A stretch of DNA of 38,272 nt from Lachnospiraceae bacterium (GTDB taxonomy: Bacteria > Bacillota > Clostridia > Lachnospirales > Lachnospiraceae), in NCBI GenBank assembly GCA_028693165.1, contig JAQUVX010000029.1, positions 1 through 38,272 on the forward strand, in the 5' to 3' direction. Positions 24,814 through 33,912 of this stretch are shown here, piece after piece. Both the position numbers and the translations under genes were made by a program. The notes below the pieces were generated by a model. The model worked only from the letters and a program-made list of their open reading frames with translations. It searched no databases and had not been told where the DNA came from. Position 1 is the first letter of the stretch; every line of letters starts with the position of its first letter.

Positions 24814-25626
24814 ATGTGGACAAGGGCAGAATTAAAGAGCAGAGCGAAGGTATGTCTGAAACAATATTACTGGATGGCATTTCTTGCATGCCTGATTGCG
24901 GGGGTTCTCGGCGGGGCATCCAGCAGCAGTGGAGCGGGTGTGGATATCACTCGCAGAATCAACAGCGTGACGGGAGAACAGACTTCCACGCTTCAGGAGG
25001 ACATGGGCACTCTGTTCCAGAATGTGGATACCCGCATGGTGGTGGCTGCTACGATGGTGGTCGGGATCATCCTGATCGTCGGGTGGGTGATTAGCATCTG
25101 CCTGGGTACGTTTGTGGGAAATATAGTTTGGGTCGGCCGGTGCCGTTTCTTCATGGAGAGCCGGGAAAAGCAGGACTCGGCAGGCCTTGGGCGGCTGTTC
25201 TACTGTTTCAGCAAAGGCTGGTATTTGAATGTCGTCAAGGTGATGTTTCTGCGGGGCCTGTTTATCGGGCTGTGGACACTGCTTCTGATCGTTCCGGGTG
25301 TGATCAAGGCTTATGAATATTACATGGTGCCATATATTATGTCGGAGAATCCGCAGATGGATTACCGGGATGCGCTGTCTCTGAGCAAGCACATGATGGA
25401 TGGCCACAAGTGGAGTACGTTTGTGCTGGAATGGTCGTTTATCGGCTGGAATTTGCTGGGAGCGTTGCTGTGCGGCATAGGAGGACTCTTTGTGAATCCT
25501 TATATTGAGGCGACCTTTGCGGAGCTTTATGCAGTTCTGCGTCAGAATTCCGGCGCGGTGGGTACGGCACTGCCGGGATTTGGTGAGCAGCAGGAACCGT
25601 ATGTGGATTATACTGTGGTGGAGTAA
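24814..25626 (+). CDS. DUF975 family integral membrane protein
   Basis: A 270-residue membrane protein. It starts M-W-T-R-A-E-L-K-S-R-A-K, the standard DUF975 opening, followed by hydrophobic segments near 20-37, 75-105, 140-170 and 205-235, and the family block P-G-V-I-K-A-Y-E-Y-Y-M-V-P-Y-I-M. The central S-K-x-M-M-D-G-H-K pattern is also typical. The biochemical function is unknown. It is transcribed from a strong promoter and lies 14 bases before the Wzt-like ATPase gene, so the two are probably co-expressed. It does not look like the ABC-2 permease that such an ATPase needs. Confidence 0.85.
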   Translation: MWTRAELKSRAKVCLKQYYWMAFLACLIAGVLGGASSSSGAGVDITRRINSVTGEQTSTLQEDMGTLFQNVDTRMVVAATMVVGIILIVGWVISICLGTFVGNIVWVGRCRFFMESREKQDSAGLGRLFYCFSKGWYLNVVKVMFLRGLFIGLWTLLLIVPGVIKAYEYYMVPYIMSENPQMDYRDALSLSKHMMDGHKWSTFVLEWSFIGWNLLGALLCGIGGLFVNPYIEATFAELYAVLRQNSGAVGTALPGFGEQQEPYVDYTVVE

Positions 25627-25640
25627 GGAGAAGGAATACG

Positions 25641-27008
25641 ATGTCTTCAAATCAAGAGTACGCCATCCAGGTACAGGATGTAAGTAAGATTTATCGGTTA
25701 TATGAAAAACCCATTGACCGGCTGAAAGAATCCCTGAGTCTGACTCGCAGAAATTTTCACAGGGATTTTTTTGCGTTGAGCGGCATTTCATTTCAGGTGG
25801 AAAAAGGAGAGACAGTCGGGATCATCGGTACCAACGGTTCCGGCAAGTCGACGATCCTCAAGATCATCACCGGAGTGCTGACACCGACGACCGGAAGTGT
25901 CCGGGTGTCCGGCGTGATTTCGGCGCTTTTGGAGCTGGGCGCAGGGTTCAATATGGATTATACCGGAATTGAAAATGTTTATATGAATGGCACGATGATG
26001 GGATTTTCCCGCAAGCAGATGGAAGAGAAGCTTCCGGACATTCTGGAGTTTGCGGATATCGGAGATTTCGTCTATCAGCCGGTCAAGACCTATTCCAGCG
26101 GTATGTTTGTGCGGCTGGCGTTTGCGCTCGCCATCAATGTGGAGCCGGAGATTCTGATTGTGGATGAGGCGCTTTCCGTGGGCGATGTATTTTTCCAGGC
26201 AAAGTGCTACCGCAGGATGGAGGAGATCCGCAAGAACGGGACGACGATTCTGATGGTTACCCATGATATGGGCAGTGTCATCAAATATTGTGACCGGGTC
26301 GTGCTCTTAAACCGCGGGCAGTACATCGCCGAGGGGGCACCGGGCAAGATGGTGGATCTGTACAAGAAGATTCTGGCGAACCAGATGGAAGATCTGGAAG
26401 AAGAACTGAGTGAGATGAATGATTTTTCCGGCGGGCTGGATGCGGACGGAGCCGCCGGCGGAACCGGAGAACCGAACGGAAAATTGAACGGAAAATCTGT
26501 GACGCATCACGCACAGCACACGCAGGGACTGATGAAGGACAAGCTGACGATCAATCCGAGCCGGACGGAGTACGGCAACGGCAGGGCGGAGATTTATGAT
26601 CTGGGCCTGTTTGATGAGCAGGGGAATCTGACGAACCTGCTTTTGAAAGGGGAATATTTCACGATCCGGGAGAAGATTCGCTTCCACGGGGAGATTGAGG
26701 CACCGATTTTTACCTACACGATCAAGGATAAAAAGGGAGCAGATCTGACCGGGACCAACACCATGTTTGAGGGTGCGGACGTGAAGCCAGTCAGGAGCGG
26801 CGATGAATACGAAGTGAATTTCCGGCAGAAGATGACACTGCAGGGCGGCGAATATCTGCTGTCCATGAGCTGCACCGGATTTGAGCAGGGCGAGCACACC
26901 GTGTACCACCGCCTGTACGATGTGGCGAATATCACGGTGATTTCCAACAAGAATACGGTAGGCGTGTACGACATGGAATCTGACGTAGAGGTGGTTTTGA
27001 AACGATGA
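25641..27008 (+). CDS. Wzt/TagH-like polysaccharide-export ATPase with carbohydrate-binding C-terminus
   Basis: A 455-residue cytoplasmic ATPase of an ABC-2 type glycan exporter. Residues 1-245 hold Walker A G-T-N-G-S-G-K-S-T (63-71), the signature Y-S-S-G-M-F-V-R-L and Walker B I-L-I-V-D-E-A-L-S-V-G-D, all typical of teichoic-acid and O-antigen exporters. A Gly/Asn-rich linker leads to residues about 290-455, a Wzt C-terminal beta-sandwich, which in studied cases recognises the finished glycan end. The stop overlaps the next ATG by four bases (ATGA), tying it to the large glycosyltransferase. The partner permease is not in the window. Confidence 0.92.
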   Translation: MSSNQEYAIQVQDVSKIYRLYEKPIDRLKESLSLTRRNFHRDFFALSGISFQVEKGETVGIIGTNGSGKSTILKIITGVLTPTTGSVRVSGVISALLELGAGFNMDYTGIENVYMNGTMMGFSRKQMEEKLPDILEFADIGDFVYQPVKTYSSGMFVRLAFALAINVEPEILIVDEALSVGDVFFQAKCYRRMEEIRKNGTTILMVTHDMGSVIKYCDRVVLLNRGQYIAEGAPGKMVDLYKKILANQMEDLEEELSEMNDFSGGLDADGAAGGTGEPNGKLNGKSVTHHAQHTQGLMKDKLTINPSRTEYGNGRAEIYDLGLFDEQGNLTNLLLKGEYFTIREKIRFHGEIEAPIFTYTIKDKKGADLTGTNTMFEGADVKPVRSGDEYEVNFRQKMTLQGGEYLLSMSCTGFEQGEHTVYHRLYDVANITVISNKNTVGVYDMESDVEVVLKR

Positions 27009-30000
27009 GAAGAATCGATGATGAGATACAGATGCTCTTAAAGGAGCACAATGGAAATATCCGGGAGATCCTGGCGGCGAACAGCCGGCTGGATTGTCTC
27101 TATGCGCTGTCCGGTCAGCGGGAGCTTTTGCTGGAGTGGTATGATTTTGAACCGGAGGCAGAGCTTTTGCAGGTGGGCGCGGATTATGGCGCGATGACCG
27201 GACTGTTTCGGACCAGCGTGGCACAGGTCACGGTGCTGGATGCGAACGCGGAGGCGCTTCAGACGGTGGAGCAGCGCTACCCGGGCGCGGCGAATCTTCG
27301 CTATGTGCAGAGCACGCTGACGGAGTATGCGGGAGCCTGCGCGATGCAGGCGGAGCCAAAGCGCTACGACTATGTGGTGGCGATTGGAACCCTTAAGGCA
27401 CCGTTTGATGAGGAGATGCAGGCGGCGAAAGCACTGCTTAAGCCAGACGGTGTGCTGATCGTGGCCAGTGCCAATGCGCTTGGCATGAAGTATTTTGCCG
27501 GCACCCATGCGGAGGACTGCGCGCTCACGAAGACGGAGCTTGCAGAAGTGATGCAGGGCGGCAGGTTCTATTATCCGATGCCGGATTACCGCACGCCGAT
27601 CAGCATTTATTCGGATCGTTATCTGCCGAAAAAAGGAGATCTGACCCGTGTGACGCCAGCCTATGATTACCCGGCTTATCACATGATGGACATGGGATCG
27701 AAATTTGATACGGTCTGCGAGGCAGGCCTGTTTGATTTATATGCAAACTCCTATCTGGTATTCTGGAGTCCGGACGCGGCGCGCCTGGAGACTTCGGATG
27801 AGCGGATTTTCATGAAATACAATAAGACCCGCAGGGAAACCTTCCAGATCAAAACCTGTATCTGTGAGCGCGTGATTGGTGAGGAGCGCGAGCGCTACGT
27901 GGAGAAGGCGGCACTGACGCTGGACGGCATGGAGCATATCCTCTCCTTCCAGGAAAAATATGAGCAGCTATCCAGCCAGCACCGCACGCTGAAGGTGACG
28001 GAGCCGCAGTTTCGGGAGGGCCGGAACGCGGTCTGTTTCCTGTATCTGAAAGGGCGCACCTGGGCGGAGAAGCTGGGGGAGGAGATTCGGGGCGGTCTGC
28101 TTCCGGTGGAGGCTCTGAAGGCGGCCATGGAACAGGTCTACGACATTGCACCGGAATACCGCAGTCCGTTTGTGCAGCAGGAGGCATTCACGGAGGTGTT
28201 CGGCGAAGGGTTGACGGAAGAGGAACTGGCGCTTCTGTGTCAGGATACGGCGTGCCGTGTCTCCAATATCGATGCATTGTTTGAAAATATGCTTTTGACC
28301 CCGGACGGCATCTACTGTCTGGATTATGAGTGGGTATTTTTGTTCCCGGTGCCGGAGCATTTCGTGAAGTACCGGACACTCTACTATTTCTATGAGCAGT
28401 ACAGCAGCGTCATGAAGCAGGTGACGTTGGATCAGGTGCTGGCGGCGTTTGGGATCACGCCGGAGATGGCGGAGCTTTACCGGAAGCTGGAGGTGAACTT
28501 CCAGAATTACGTGCACGGCGAGAACCAGCAGATCTACCTGAACAATTATATGGTCTATTCCAGAGGTGTCGTGGAGATCCGGCAGACCGAGAGTGATCTG
28601 GCCCGCGCGCGGGAGCGGATCGAGCAGATGAAGATCCACAGCCGCGAGAAGGATGTGACGATCCGCAAGATCACCGAGGTGCAGCGTCTGACCAACAACC
28701 ACGTGACGAATCTGGAGACGATCATCGGCAACCTGCGCCATGAGATTGATGAGATGAGCAAGACCCTCACCTATTTAAACGGGCATGAGGCGATGTTATT
28801 CAAATGCAGGAGAAAACTGGGCGATGCGTTCAACCGGAAGTATCCGAAGGGATCGCCGGAGCGGAAACGCCTGTCTTATAAGAAGGAATATCTGCTGCAT
28901 CCGGTTCGTTCCATGAAGCTGTACGGTACGCCGGAGGGGCGAAATCTGCGGGACGGTGATTTCAATATCGGTGAGATCTACAAACAGCACGGAAAACTGA
29001 GATTCGAGCACTTCGAGGAACCGATGGTTTCTATCGTGATTCCGGTGTACAATCAGATCCATTATACCTATGCGTGTCTGCTGTCCATTCTGGAATTTAC
29101 GAAGGATGTGACTTATGAGGTCATCATCGCGGACGATGTATCGACCGATGCCACGGAGCATCTGGCGGAGTATGCGGAGGGACTTGTGATCTGCCGCAAC
29201 ACCAGCAACCAGGGCTTTTTGCGCAACTGCAACAACGCGGCGCAGCAGGCGAAGGGCCGCTATGTCATGTTCTTAAACAACGATACCCAGGTGACGGAGG
29301 GGTGGCTTCGCGCTCTGGTTGATTTAATCGAGGCAGATCCGACGATTGGCATGGTCGGTTCGAAGCTGGTCTACCCGGACGGACGTCTGCAGGAAGCGGG
29401 CGGCATTATCTGGAGTGACGGTTCCGGCTGGAACTACGGGCGTCTGGACAATCCAGACAAGCCGGAATACAACTATGTGAAGGATGTGGACTATATCTCC
29501 GGTGCGGCGATCCTCTTATCCAATGATCTGTGGAAACAGATCGGCGGCTTCGACACCCGCTTTGCACCGGCGTACTGCGAGGATTCCGACCTGGCATTTG
29601 AGGTGCGAAAGGCCGGTTACCGCGTGGTCTATCAGCCGCTTTCCAGGGTCGTGCATTTTGAGGGCGTGTCCAATGGCACCGATGTGGAGGGCACCGGCCT
29701 GAAGCGCTACCAGGTGGCGAACGCCAGAAAGCTGAAAGAGAAGTGGGCGGACGAATTTGCGAAGCAGTGCGTCAACGACGGAAACCCCAACCCGTTCCGG
29801 GCGCGGGAGCGGAGCATGGGGAAAAAGATCATTCTGGTGGTGGATCATTATGTGCCTACTTATGACCGGGATGCCGGCTCCAAGACCACGTACCAGTATC
29901 TGAAGATGTTCCTCCAGAAGGGTTATGTGGTCAAATTCCTGGGTGACAACTTTATGCATGAGGAGCCGTATTCCACGGAGCTTCAGCAGATAGGCATCGA

Positions 30001-30943
30001 GATTTTGTATGGCCCGGAGTACCAGGTGGGAATCTGGGATTGGCTGCGTGATCACGGAGATGACATCGCGGTGGCTTATTTGAACCGCCCGCATATCGCC
30101 TCCAAATATATTGATTATATTCTGGACAACACCGATATCAAGGTCATCTATTACGGACATGATCTGCACTTTTTGCGGGAGAGCCGGGAGTACCAGATCA
30201 CGGGAGATTTAAAGATCAAGGAGGATGCGGAATATTGGAAATCCATCGAGCTGACGCTGATGAGCAAGGCAGCGGTTTCCTACTATCCGTCCTATATTGA
30301 GCGGGATGCGATCCATGAAATCGATGATACGATTCCCGTAAAAGACATCACGGCTTATGTGTTTGATATCTTCAAGACGGATATTCAGGCGGACTTTGCG
30401 AAGCGGGAGGGTCTGCTGTTTGTTGGCGGTTTTGCGCATCCGCCGAATGTCGATGCGGTGCTGTGGTTCGCGAAAGACATCTATCCGCGAATCCGTCAGC
30501 AGATGGAGGCAGCGGGACAGAAGGCACCGGATTTCTACGTGGTCGGTTCCAAGGTGACCGAGGAGATCCGGGCGCTGGAGCAGCCGGGCAACGGCATCAT
30601 CATCAAGGGCTTTGTGTCGGAAGAAGAGCTGACCGAGCTTTATGCATCCTGCAAGCTGGTGGTCGTACCGCTGCGGTACGGCGCGGGCGTGAAGGGCAAG
30701 GTGGTCGAGGCCATCTACAACGGCGCTCCGATCGTGACGACCTCCATCGGAGCCGAGGGTATCCCACAGGTGGAGGATGTGCTGCTGGTGGAGGATGAGC
30801 CGGACGCATTTGCGGACGCGACAGCAAGGCTGTATCAGGACGATGCGGCCTGCCGGGAGCTCTGCGAAAAGACCCAGAGCTATATTCGGGAGCATTTCAG
30901 TATTGATGCGGCCTGGAGCGTGATTGCGGATGACTTTGCCTGA
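27005..30943 (+). CDS. Multidomain glycan enzyme: methyltransferase, kinase-like region, coiled coil, GT2 and GT4
   Basis: A 1312-residue cytoplasmic protein. Residues about 1-250 are a SAM-dependent methyltransferase-like domain (L-L-Q-V-G-A-D-Y-G near 54, then V-L-D-A-N). Residues 260-520 look like a degenerate phosphotransferase fold: N-I-D-A-L-F-E-N followed by C-L-D-Y-E-W resembles the catalytic D-x5-N and metal D-x-E of choline/aminoglycoside kinases. Residues 528-588 are heptad-rich and probably coiled coil. Residues 674-910 are a GT2 domain (I-V-I-P-V-Y-N, L-N-N-D-T, E-D-S-D-L-A-F-E). Residues 938-1312 are a GT4-type domain (G-A-G-V-K-G-K-V-V-E-A-I-Y-N-G-A-P-I-V). It probably builds, caps or modifies the chain recognised by the upstream ATPase. 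The kinase-like assignment is inference. Confidence 0.85.
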   Translation: MRRIDDEIQMLLKEHNGNIREILAANSRLDCLYALSGQRELLLEWYDFEPEAELLQVGADYGAMTGLFRTSVAQVTVLDANAEALQTVEQRYPGAANLRYVQSTLTEYAGACAMQAEPKRYDYVVAIGTLKAPFDEEMQAAKALLKPDGVLIVASANALGMKYFAGTHAEDCALTKTELAEVMQGGRFYYPMPDYRTPISIYSDRYLPKKGDLTRVTPAYDYPAYHMMDMGSKFDTVCEAGLFDLYANSYLVFWSPDAARLETSDERIFMKYNKTRRETFQIKTCICERVIGEERERYVEKAALTLDGMEHILSFQEKYEQLSSQHRTLKVTEPQFREGRNAVCFLYLKGRTWAEKLGEEIRGGLLPVEALKAAMEQVYDIAPEYRSPFVQQEAFTEVFGEGLTEEELALLCQDTACRVSNIDALFENMLLTPDGIYCLDYEWVFLFPVPEHFVKYRTLYYFYEQYSSVMKQVTLDQVLAAFGITPEMAELYRKLEVNFQNYVHGENQQIYLNNYMVYSRGVVEIRQTESDLARARERIEQMKIHSREKDVTIRKITEVQRLTNNHVTNLETIIGNLRHEIDEMSKTLTYLNGHEAMLFKCRRKLGDAFNRKYPKGSPERKRLSYKKEYLLHPVRSMKLYGTPEGRNLRDGDFNIGEIYKQHGKLRFEHFEEPMVSIVIPVYNQIHYTYACLLSILEFTKDVTYEVIIADDVSTDATEHLAEYAEGLVICRNTSNQGFLRNCNNAAQQAKGRYVMFLNNDTQVTEGWLRALVDLIEADPTIGMVGSKLVYPDGRLQEAGGIIWSDGSGWNYGRLDNPDKPEYNYVKDVDYISGAAILLSNDLWKQIGGFDTRFAPAYCEDSDLAFEVRKAGYRVVYQPLSRVVHFEGVSNGTDVEGTGLKRYQVANARKLKEKWADEFAKQCVNDGNPNPFRARERSMGKKIILVVDHYVPTYDRDAGSKTTYQYLKMFLQKGYVVKFLGDNFMHEEPYSTELQQIGIEILYGPEYQVGIWDWLRDHGDDIAVAYLNRPHIASKYIDYILDNTDIKVIYYGHDLHFLRESREYQITGDLKIKEDAEYWKSIELTLMSKAAVSYYPSYIERDAIHEIDDTIPVKDITAYVFDIFKTDIQADFAKREGLLFVGGFAHPPNVDAVLWFAKDIYPRIRQQMEAAGQKAPDFYVVGSKVTEEIRALEQPGNGIIIKGFVSEEELTELYASCKLVVVPLRYGAGVKGKVVEAIYNGAPIVTTSIGAEGIPQVEDVLLVEDEPDAFADATARLYQDDAACRELCEKTQSYIREHFSIDAAWSVIADDFA

Positions 30944-30970
30944 GCCTGCCCGACTTTTTGAAGTTTTCCT

Positions 30971-31007
30971 TAAGAATATGGATTCTTATAAGAAGAAATG
31001 ATATACT
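30971..31007 (+). promoter_or_regulatory. Candidate promoter and dyad upstream of hddC
   Basis: In the 106-bp gap after the large glycosyltransferase gene, TAAGAA (30971-30976) and TTCTTA (30983-30988) are inverted arms. TATACT (31002-31007) preceded by TGA forms an extended -10. No good -35 is visible. This suggests a separate start for the nucleotide-sugar genes. Confidence 0.4.
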
Positions 31008-31049
31008 TGTGAAAATGCATCAGACAGCATACGATACAGGAGGACAACT

Positions 31050-31781
31050 ATGCAGGCAATCTTACTGGCCGGTGGACTTGGCACGCGGCTTCGGAGTGTG
31101 GTGAGTGACCGCCCAAAGCCGATGGCGCTCATTGAAGACAAGCCGTTTATGGAATATGTGGTACATGAACTGTCAAAGCACGGCGTGACGGAGATCGTCT
31201 TTGCCGTTGGATATAAAGGCTCCATGGTGGAGGATTATTTTGGAGACGGAAGCGGTTTCTTCGCACCGGACGGGACTCCGATTCAGGCGCGTTATGCCTA
31301 TGAGGAAGAGCTTTTGGGAACGGCCGGGGCGATCAAGAATGCCGGGAAGCTGATCACGGAGGACACCTTTTTCGTGCTGAACGCGGACACCTTCTACCAG
31401 CTTGATTACAGCCGTCTGATTCGGATGCAGCGTGAGCAGGAGCTTGCGATGGCGCTGGTGCTGCGCCGGGTGCCGGATATCACCCGCTATGGCGAAGCGG
31501 TTTTAGAGGATGGAAAGCTGATTGGCTTTAATGAAAAGACCTCCGACCCGCGGCCGGGCACCATCAACGGCGGCGTGTATCTGATGACGCGAGCGCTTCT
31601 GGAGGATATTCCGGAGGGCAAGGTCTCTCTGGAAAACGAGATGATTCCCAAGTGGCTGAAGGAAGGGCGCAGTCTGGGCGGCGTGGTCAATGACGGTTAT
31701 TTTATCGATATCGGGGTGCCGGAGGATTATTTCCGGTTCATCGAGGATGTGAAGAAAGGGATTGTGTCATGGAACGGGTGA
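31050..31781 (+). CDS. hddC: D-glycero-D-manno-heptose 1-phosphate guanylyltransferase-like nucleotidyltransferase
   Basis: A 243-residue nucleotidyltransferase. It opens with the pyrophosphorylase motif L-A-G-G-L-G-T-R-L and then V-S-D-R-P-K-P-M-A, as in HddC, followed by the E-E-x-L-L-G-T-A-G-A-I substrate loop and the metal motif N-A-D-T-F. It would join a sugar 1-phosphate to a nucleotide, making GDP-D-glycero-alpha-D-manno-heptose if it is a true HddC. The adjacent gmhB and gmhA strongly favour heptose as the sugar. AGGAGG precedes the ATG. Its end overlaps gmhB by 13 bases. Base specificity (GDP versus another nucleotide) cannot be decided here. Confidence 0.82.
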   Translation: MQAILLAGGLGTRLRSVVSDRPKPMALIEDKPFMEYVVHELSKHGVTEIVFAVGYKGSMVEDYFGDGSGFFAPDGTPIQARYAYEEELLGTAGAIKNAGKLITEDTFFVLNADTFYQLDYSRLIRMQREQELAMALVLRRVPDITRYGEAVLEDGKLIGFNEKTSDPRPGTINGGVYLMTRALLEDIPEGKVSLENEMIPKWLKEGRSLGGVVNDGYFIDIGVPEDYFRFIEDVKKGIVSWNG

Positions 31782-32353
31782 TTTTTCTGGACCGGGACGG
31801 AACGCTGAATGAGGAGGTTCATTACCTCCATAGAAAAGAAGATTTGAAGCTGCTTTCACAGGTGCCGGAGGCGCTGCGTGTGCTGAAGGAGCACGGCTAC
31901 AAGCTGGTCGTGATCACCAATCAGGCCGGTGTGGCGCGGGGCTACTACAGCGAGGACGATGTGGTGGAGCTGCACGGTTATATGAATGAACTGCTGCGGC
32001 AGCAGGGGGCGGAGATCGACCGGTTCTTCTACTGCCCGCATCACCCGGAGCACGGCATCGGTGTGTACAGGCAGAACTGTCATTGCCGCAAGCCGCAGAC
32101 GGGGATGTTTGAGGCGGCAGAGCAGGAGTTTGTGGTGGACAAGGCCCATTCCTGGATGATCGGTGACAAGCTGATCGACGTGGAGGCCGGGAAGAATTAC
32201 GGTGTGCGGACGATCCTGGTGGGAACCGGATACGGGGCACAGATTCATGCGGAGCTGGAAGCCGCGCAGGCGGCGGGGGCAGGGCAGGAGGTGCCATATG
32301 ATCTTTACGCCGAAACACTTATGGACGCCGCCAGAGCGATTGTTGGAGCATGA
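31769..32353 (+). CDS. gmhB: D-glycero-D-manno-heptose 1,7-bisphosphate 7-phosphatase
   Basis: A 194-residue HAD-superfamily phosphatase. Motif I is F-L-D-R-D-G-T-L-N near the N-terminus, motif II is V-I-T-N-Q-A-G-V-A-R-G, and motif IV is I-G-D-K-L-I-D-V-E-A-G. The zinc-binding insert C-P-H-H-P plus C-H-C-R-K-P, the hallmark of GmhB, is intact. It removes the 7-phosphate of heptose 1,7-bisphosphate to give heptose 1-phosphate. It overlaps hddC by 13 bases. Histidinol-phosphate phosphatases share this fold, but the neighbours make heptose the likely substrate. Confidence 0.9.
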   Translation: MERVIFLDRDGTLNEEVHYLHRKEDLKLLSQVPEALRVLKEHGYKLVVITNQAGVARGYYSEDDVVELHGYMNELLRQQGAEIDRFFYCPHHPEHGIGVYRQNCHCRKPQTGMFEAAEQEFVVDKAHSWMIGDKLIDVEAGKNYGVRTILVGTGYGAQIHAELEAAQAAGAGQEVPYDLYAETLMDAARAIVGA

Positions 32354-32405
32354 GATTCTTGCGCGGCGGGAATTGGTACAGGCAGATACAGAAGGAGCAG
32401 ATACG

Positions 32406-33050
32406 ATGTTGAATGAAGTGCAGCAGAAGCTGCTGGAAGAATTGATCCGGCGCTATCCGGTGCTGGAGCCGATCCAGACGGACATCTTAAACGCCTATGA
32501 GATTTTGGAAGAATGCTACGCCCGCGGCGGAAAGCTTCTGATCGCCGGAAACGGCGGGAGCTGTGCCGATGCGGAGCATATTGTCGGAGAGCTGATGAAG
32601 GGATTTGTCAAGCGCCGGGAGCTGCCGGAGGAATTGCAGGAGAACTTGAAAAGCTGCAGCCCGGAACACGGGGCGGAGCTGGCAAAGAGTCTGCAGGGCG
32701 GTCTGATGGCGCTGGCGCTGACCGGACACGCGGGACTTTCCACGGCGTTTGCCAATGACGTGAACGCGGATATGACCTTCGCGCAGCAGGTCTGTGGATA
32801 TGGACAGGCGGGCGATGTGTTCCTGGGGATATCCACCTCTGGAAATTCAAAAAATGTGGATTACGCGGTGACGGTGGCGCAGGCCAAGGGTCTGAAGGTC
32901 ATCGGTCTCACCGGAAAAGACGGCGGAAAGCTGGGACACCGCGCAGATGTGGCGATCATCGTCCCGGAGCCGGAGACATACAAGATTCAGGAGCTGCACC
33001 TTCCCATCTATCACGTACTGTGTCTGATGCTGGAAGAACGGTTCTTTTAA
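32406..33050 (+). CDS. gmhA: Sedoheptulose 7-phosphate isomerase
   Basis: A 214-residue SIS-domain isomerase that converts sedoheptulose 7-phosphate to D-glycero-D-manno-heptose 7-phosphate, the first step of nucleotide-heptose synthesis. The sugar-phosphate motif G-N-G-G-S-C-A-D-A-E-H-I is at 48-59, a second loop is G-I-S-T-S-G-N-S-K-N, and the C-terminal E-L-H-L-P-I-Y-H segment supplies catalytic-side residues. I chose the ATG at 32406 because AAGGAG (32392-32397) is eight bases upstream; the longer frame from 32202 overlaps gmhB by 150 bases with an Arg/Trp-rich, shadow-like sequence. It has a short insertion after residue 65 (K-R-R-E-L-P-E-E) seen in some Firmicute forms. Confidence 0.92.
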   Translation: MLNEVQQKLLEELIRRYPVLEPIQTDILNAYEILEECYARGGKLLIAGNGGSCADAEHIVGELMKGFVKRRELPEELQENLKSCSPEHGAELAKSLQGGLMALALTGHAGLSTAFANDVNADMTFAQQVCGYGQAGDVFLGISTSGNSKNVDYAVTVAQAKGLKVIGLTGKDGGKLGHRADVAIIVPEPETYKIQELHLPIYHVLCLMLEERFF

Positions 33051-33072
33051 CGGGACAGCAGGAAGGATAAGC

Positions 33073-33858
33073 ATGGTCAGTCATACATTTGCAATCTGCG
33101 CATACAAGGATTCACCTTATCTGGAGGCGTGCATCAAATCTCTGAAACGGCAGTCCGTAACATCAGAGATTATTTTGTGTACCTCCACGCCGAGCCGCTA
33201 CCTGCAGGCACTGGCGGATGTGTTTGATCTGCCGCTCTATGTCAGGGACGGCGAGAGCGACATTCAGGCGGACTGGAATTTTGCCTATGGTAAGGCGAAG
33301 ACCAGGCTGGTGACAATCGCACACCAGGACGACTGCTATCACAGGGATTATGGAAAACAGGTGCAGGCGTGCTGGGAGCGATACCCGGACACGACGGTAT
33401 TTACCACGGACTGTGTGATCATCAAGCATGAGACCGCACAGAAGCCGGATCTGGTTCAGTTTGTAAAGCATGTGCTGCGATTCCCGCTGCGGTTCCATGG
33501 AATTTCCGACCGCACCTGGGTCAAACGGCTGGCGCTGCGGTTCGGCAATCCGATCATCTGCCCGTCCTGCACCTATGATAAGGAAGCATTGGGGGAACCA
33601 TTGTTTGACTCACCTTACAAATTTGCGCTGGACTGGGATACCATGTGGAAGCTGGCGGAGCGTCCGGGGCGGTTCGTGTGCATCGAGAAGCCGCTGCTGC
33701 GCTACCGGATTCATGACGGCGCGACCACTAAGGCCTGTATCGAGAATCATCAGCGGACAGCGGATGAGGCGGCCATGTTTGCCAGGATCTGGCCGGAGCC
33801 GATCGTCAGAGGGCTGATGTTTTTTTACCGGAAGGCGTATGGTGCCTACGACAGTTAG
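33073..33858 (+). CDS. Family 2-like glycosyltransferase
   Basis: A 261-residue cytoplasmic enzyme. The N-terminus A-I-C-A-Y-K-D-S-P-Y-L-E-A-C-I-K-S-L is the GT2 nucleotide-binding strand and helix, and H-Q-D-D-C-Y fills the place of the metal-binding Asp-x-Asp. The C-terminal half (W-D-T-M-W-K-L-A, R-Y-R-I-H-D-G-A-T-T) matches small GT2 enzymes in Firmicute capsule clusters. It starts 22 bases after gmhA with AGGAAGG upstream, so it is probably in the same transcript. It may transfer the heptose or another sugar of this cluster; donor and acceptor are unknown. Confidence 0.82.
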   Translation: MVSHTFAICAYKDSPYLEACIKSLKRQSVTSEIILCTSTPSRYLQALADVFDLPLYVRDGESDIQADWNFAYGKAKTRLVTIAHQDDCYHRDYGKQVQACWERYPDTTVFTTDCVIIKHETAQKPDLVQFVKHVLRFPLRFHGISDRTWVKRLALRFGNPIICPSCTYDKEALGEPLFDSPYKFALDWDTMWKLAERPGRFVCIEKPLLRYRIHDGATTKACIENHQRTADEAAMFARIWPEPIVRGLMFFYRKAYGAYDS

Positions 33859-33912
33859 GGGTCGGATCATATGGCCGGAATTGGAATTGTAATAAGGAGA
33901 GAAAGCGACAGA

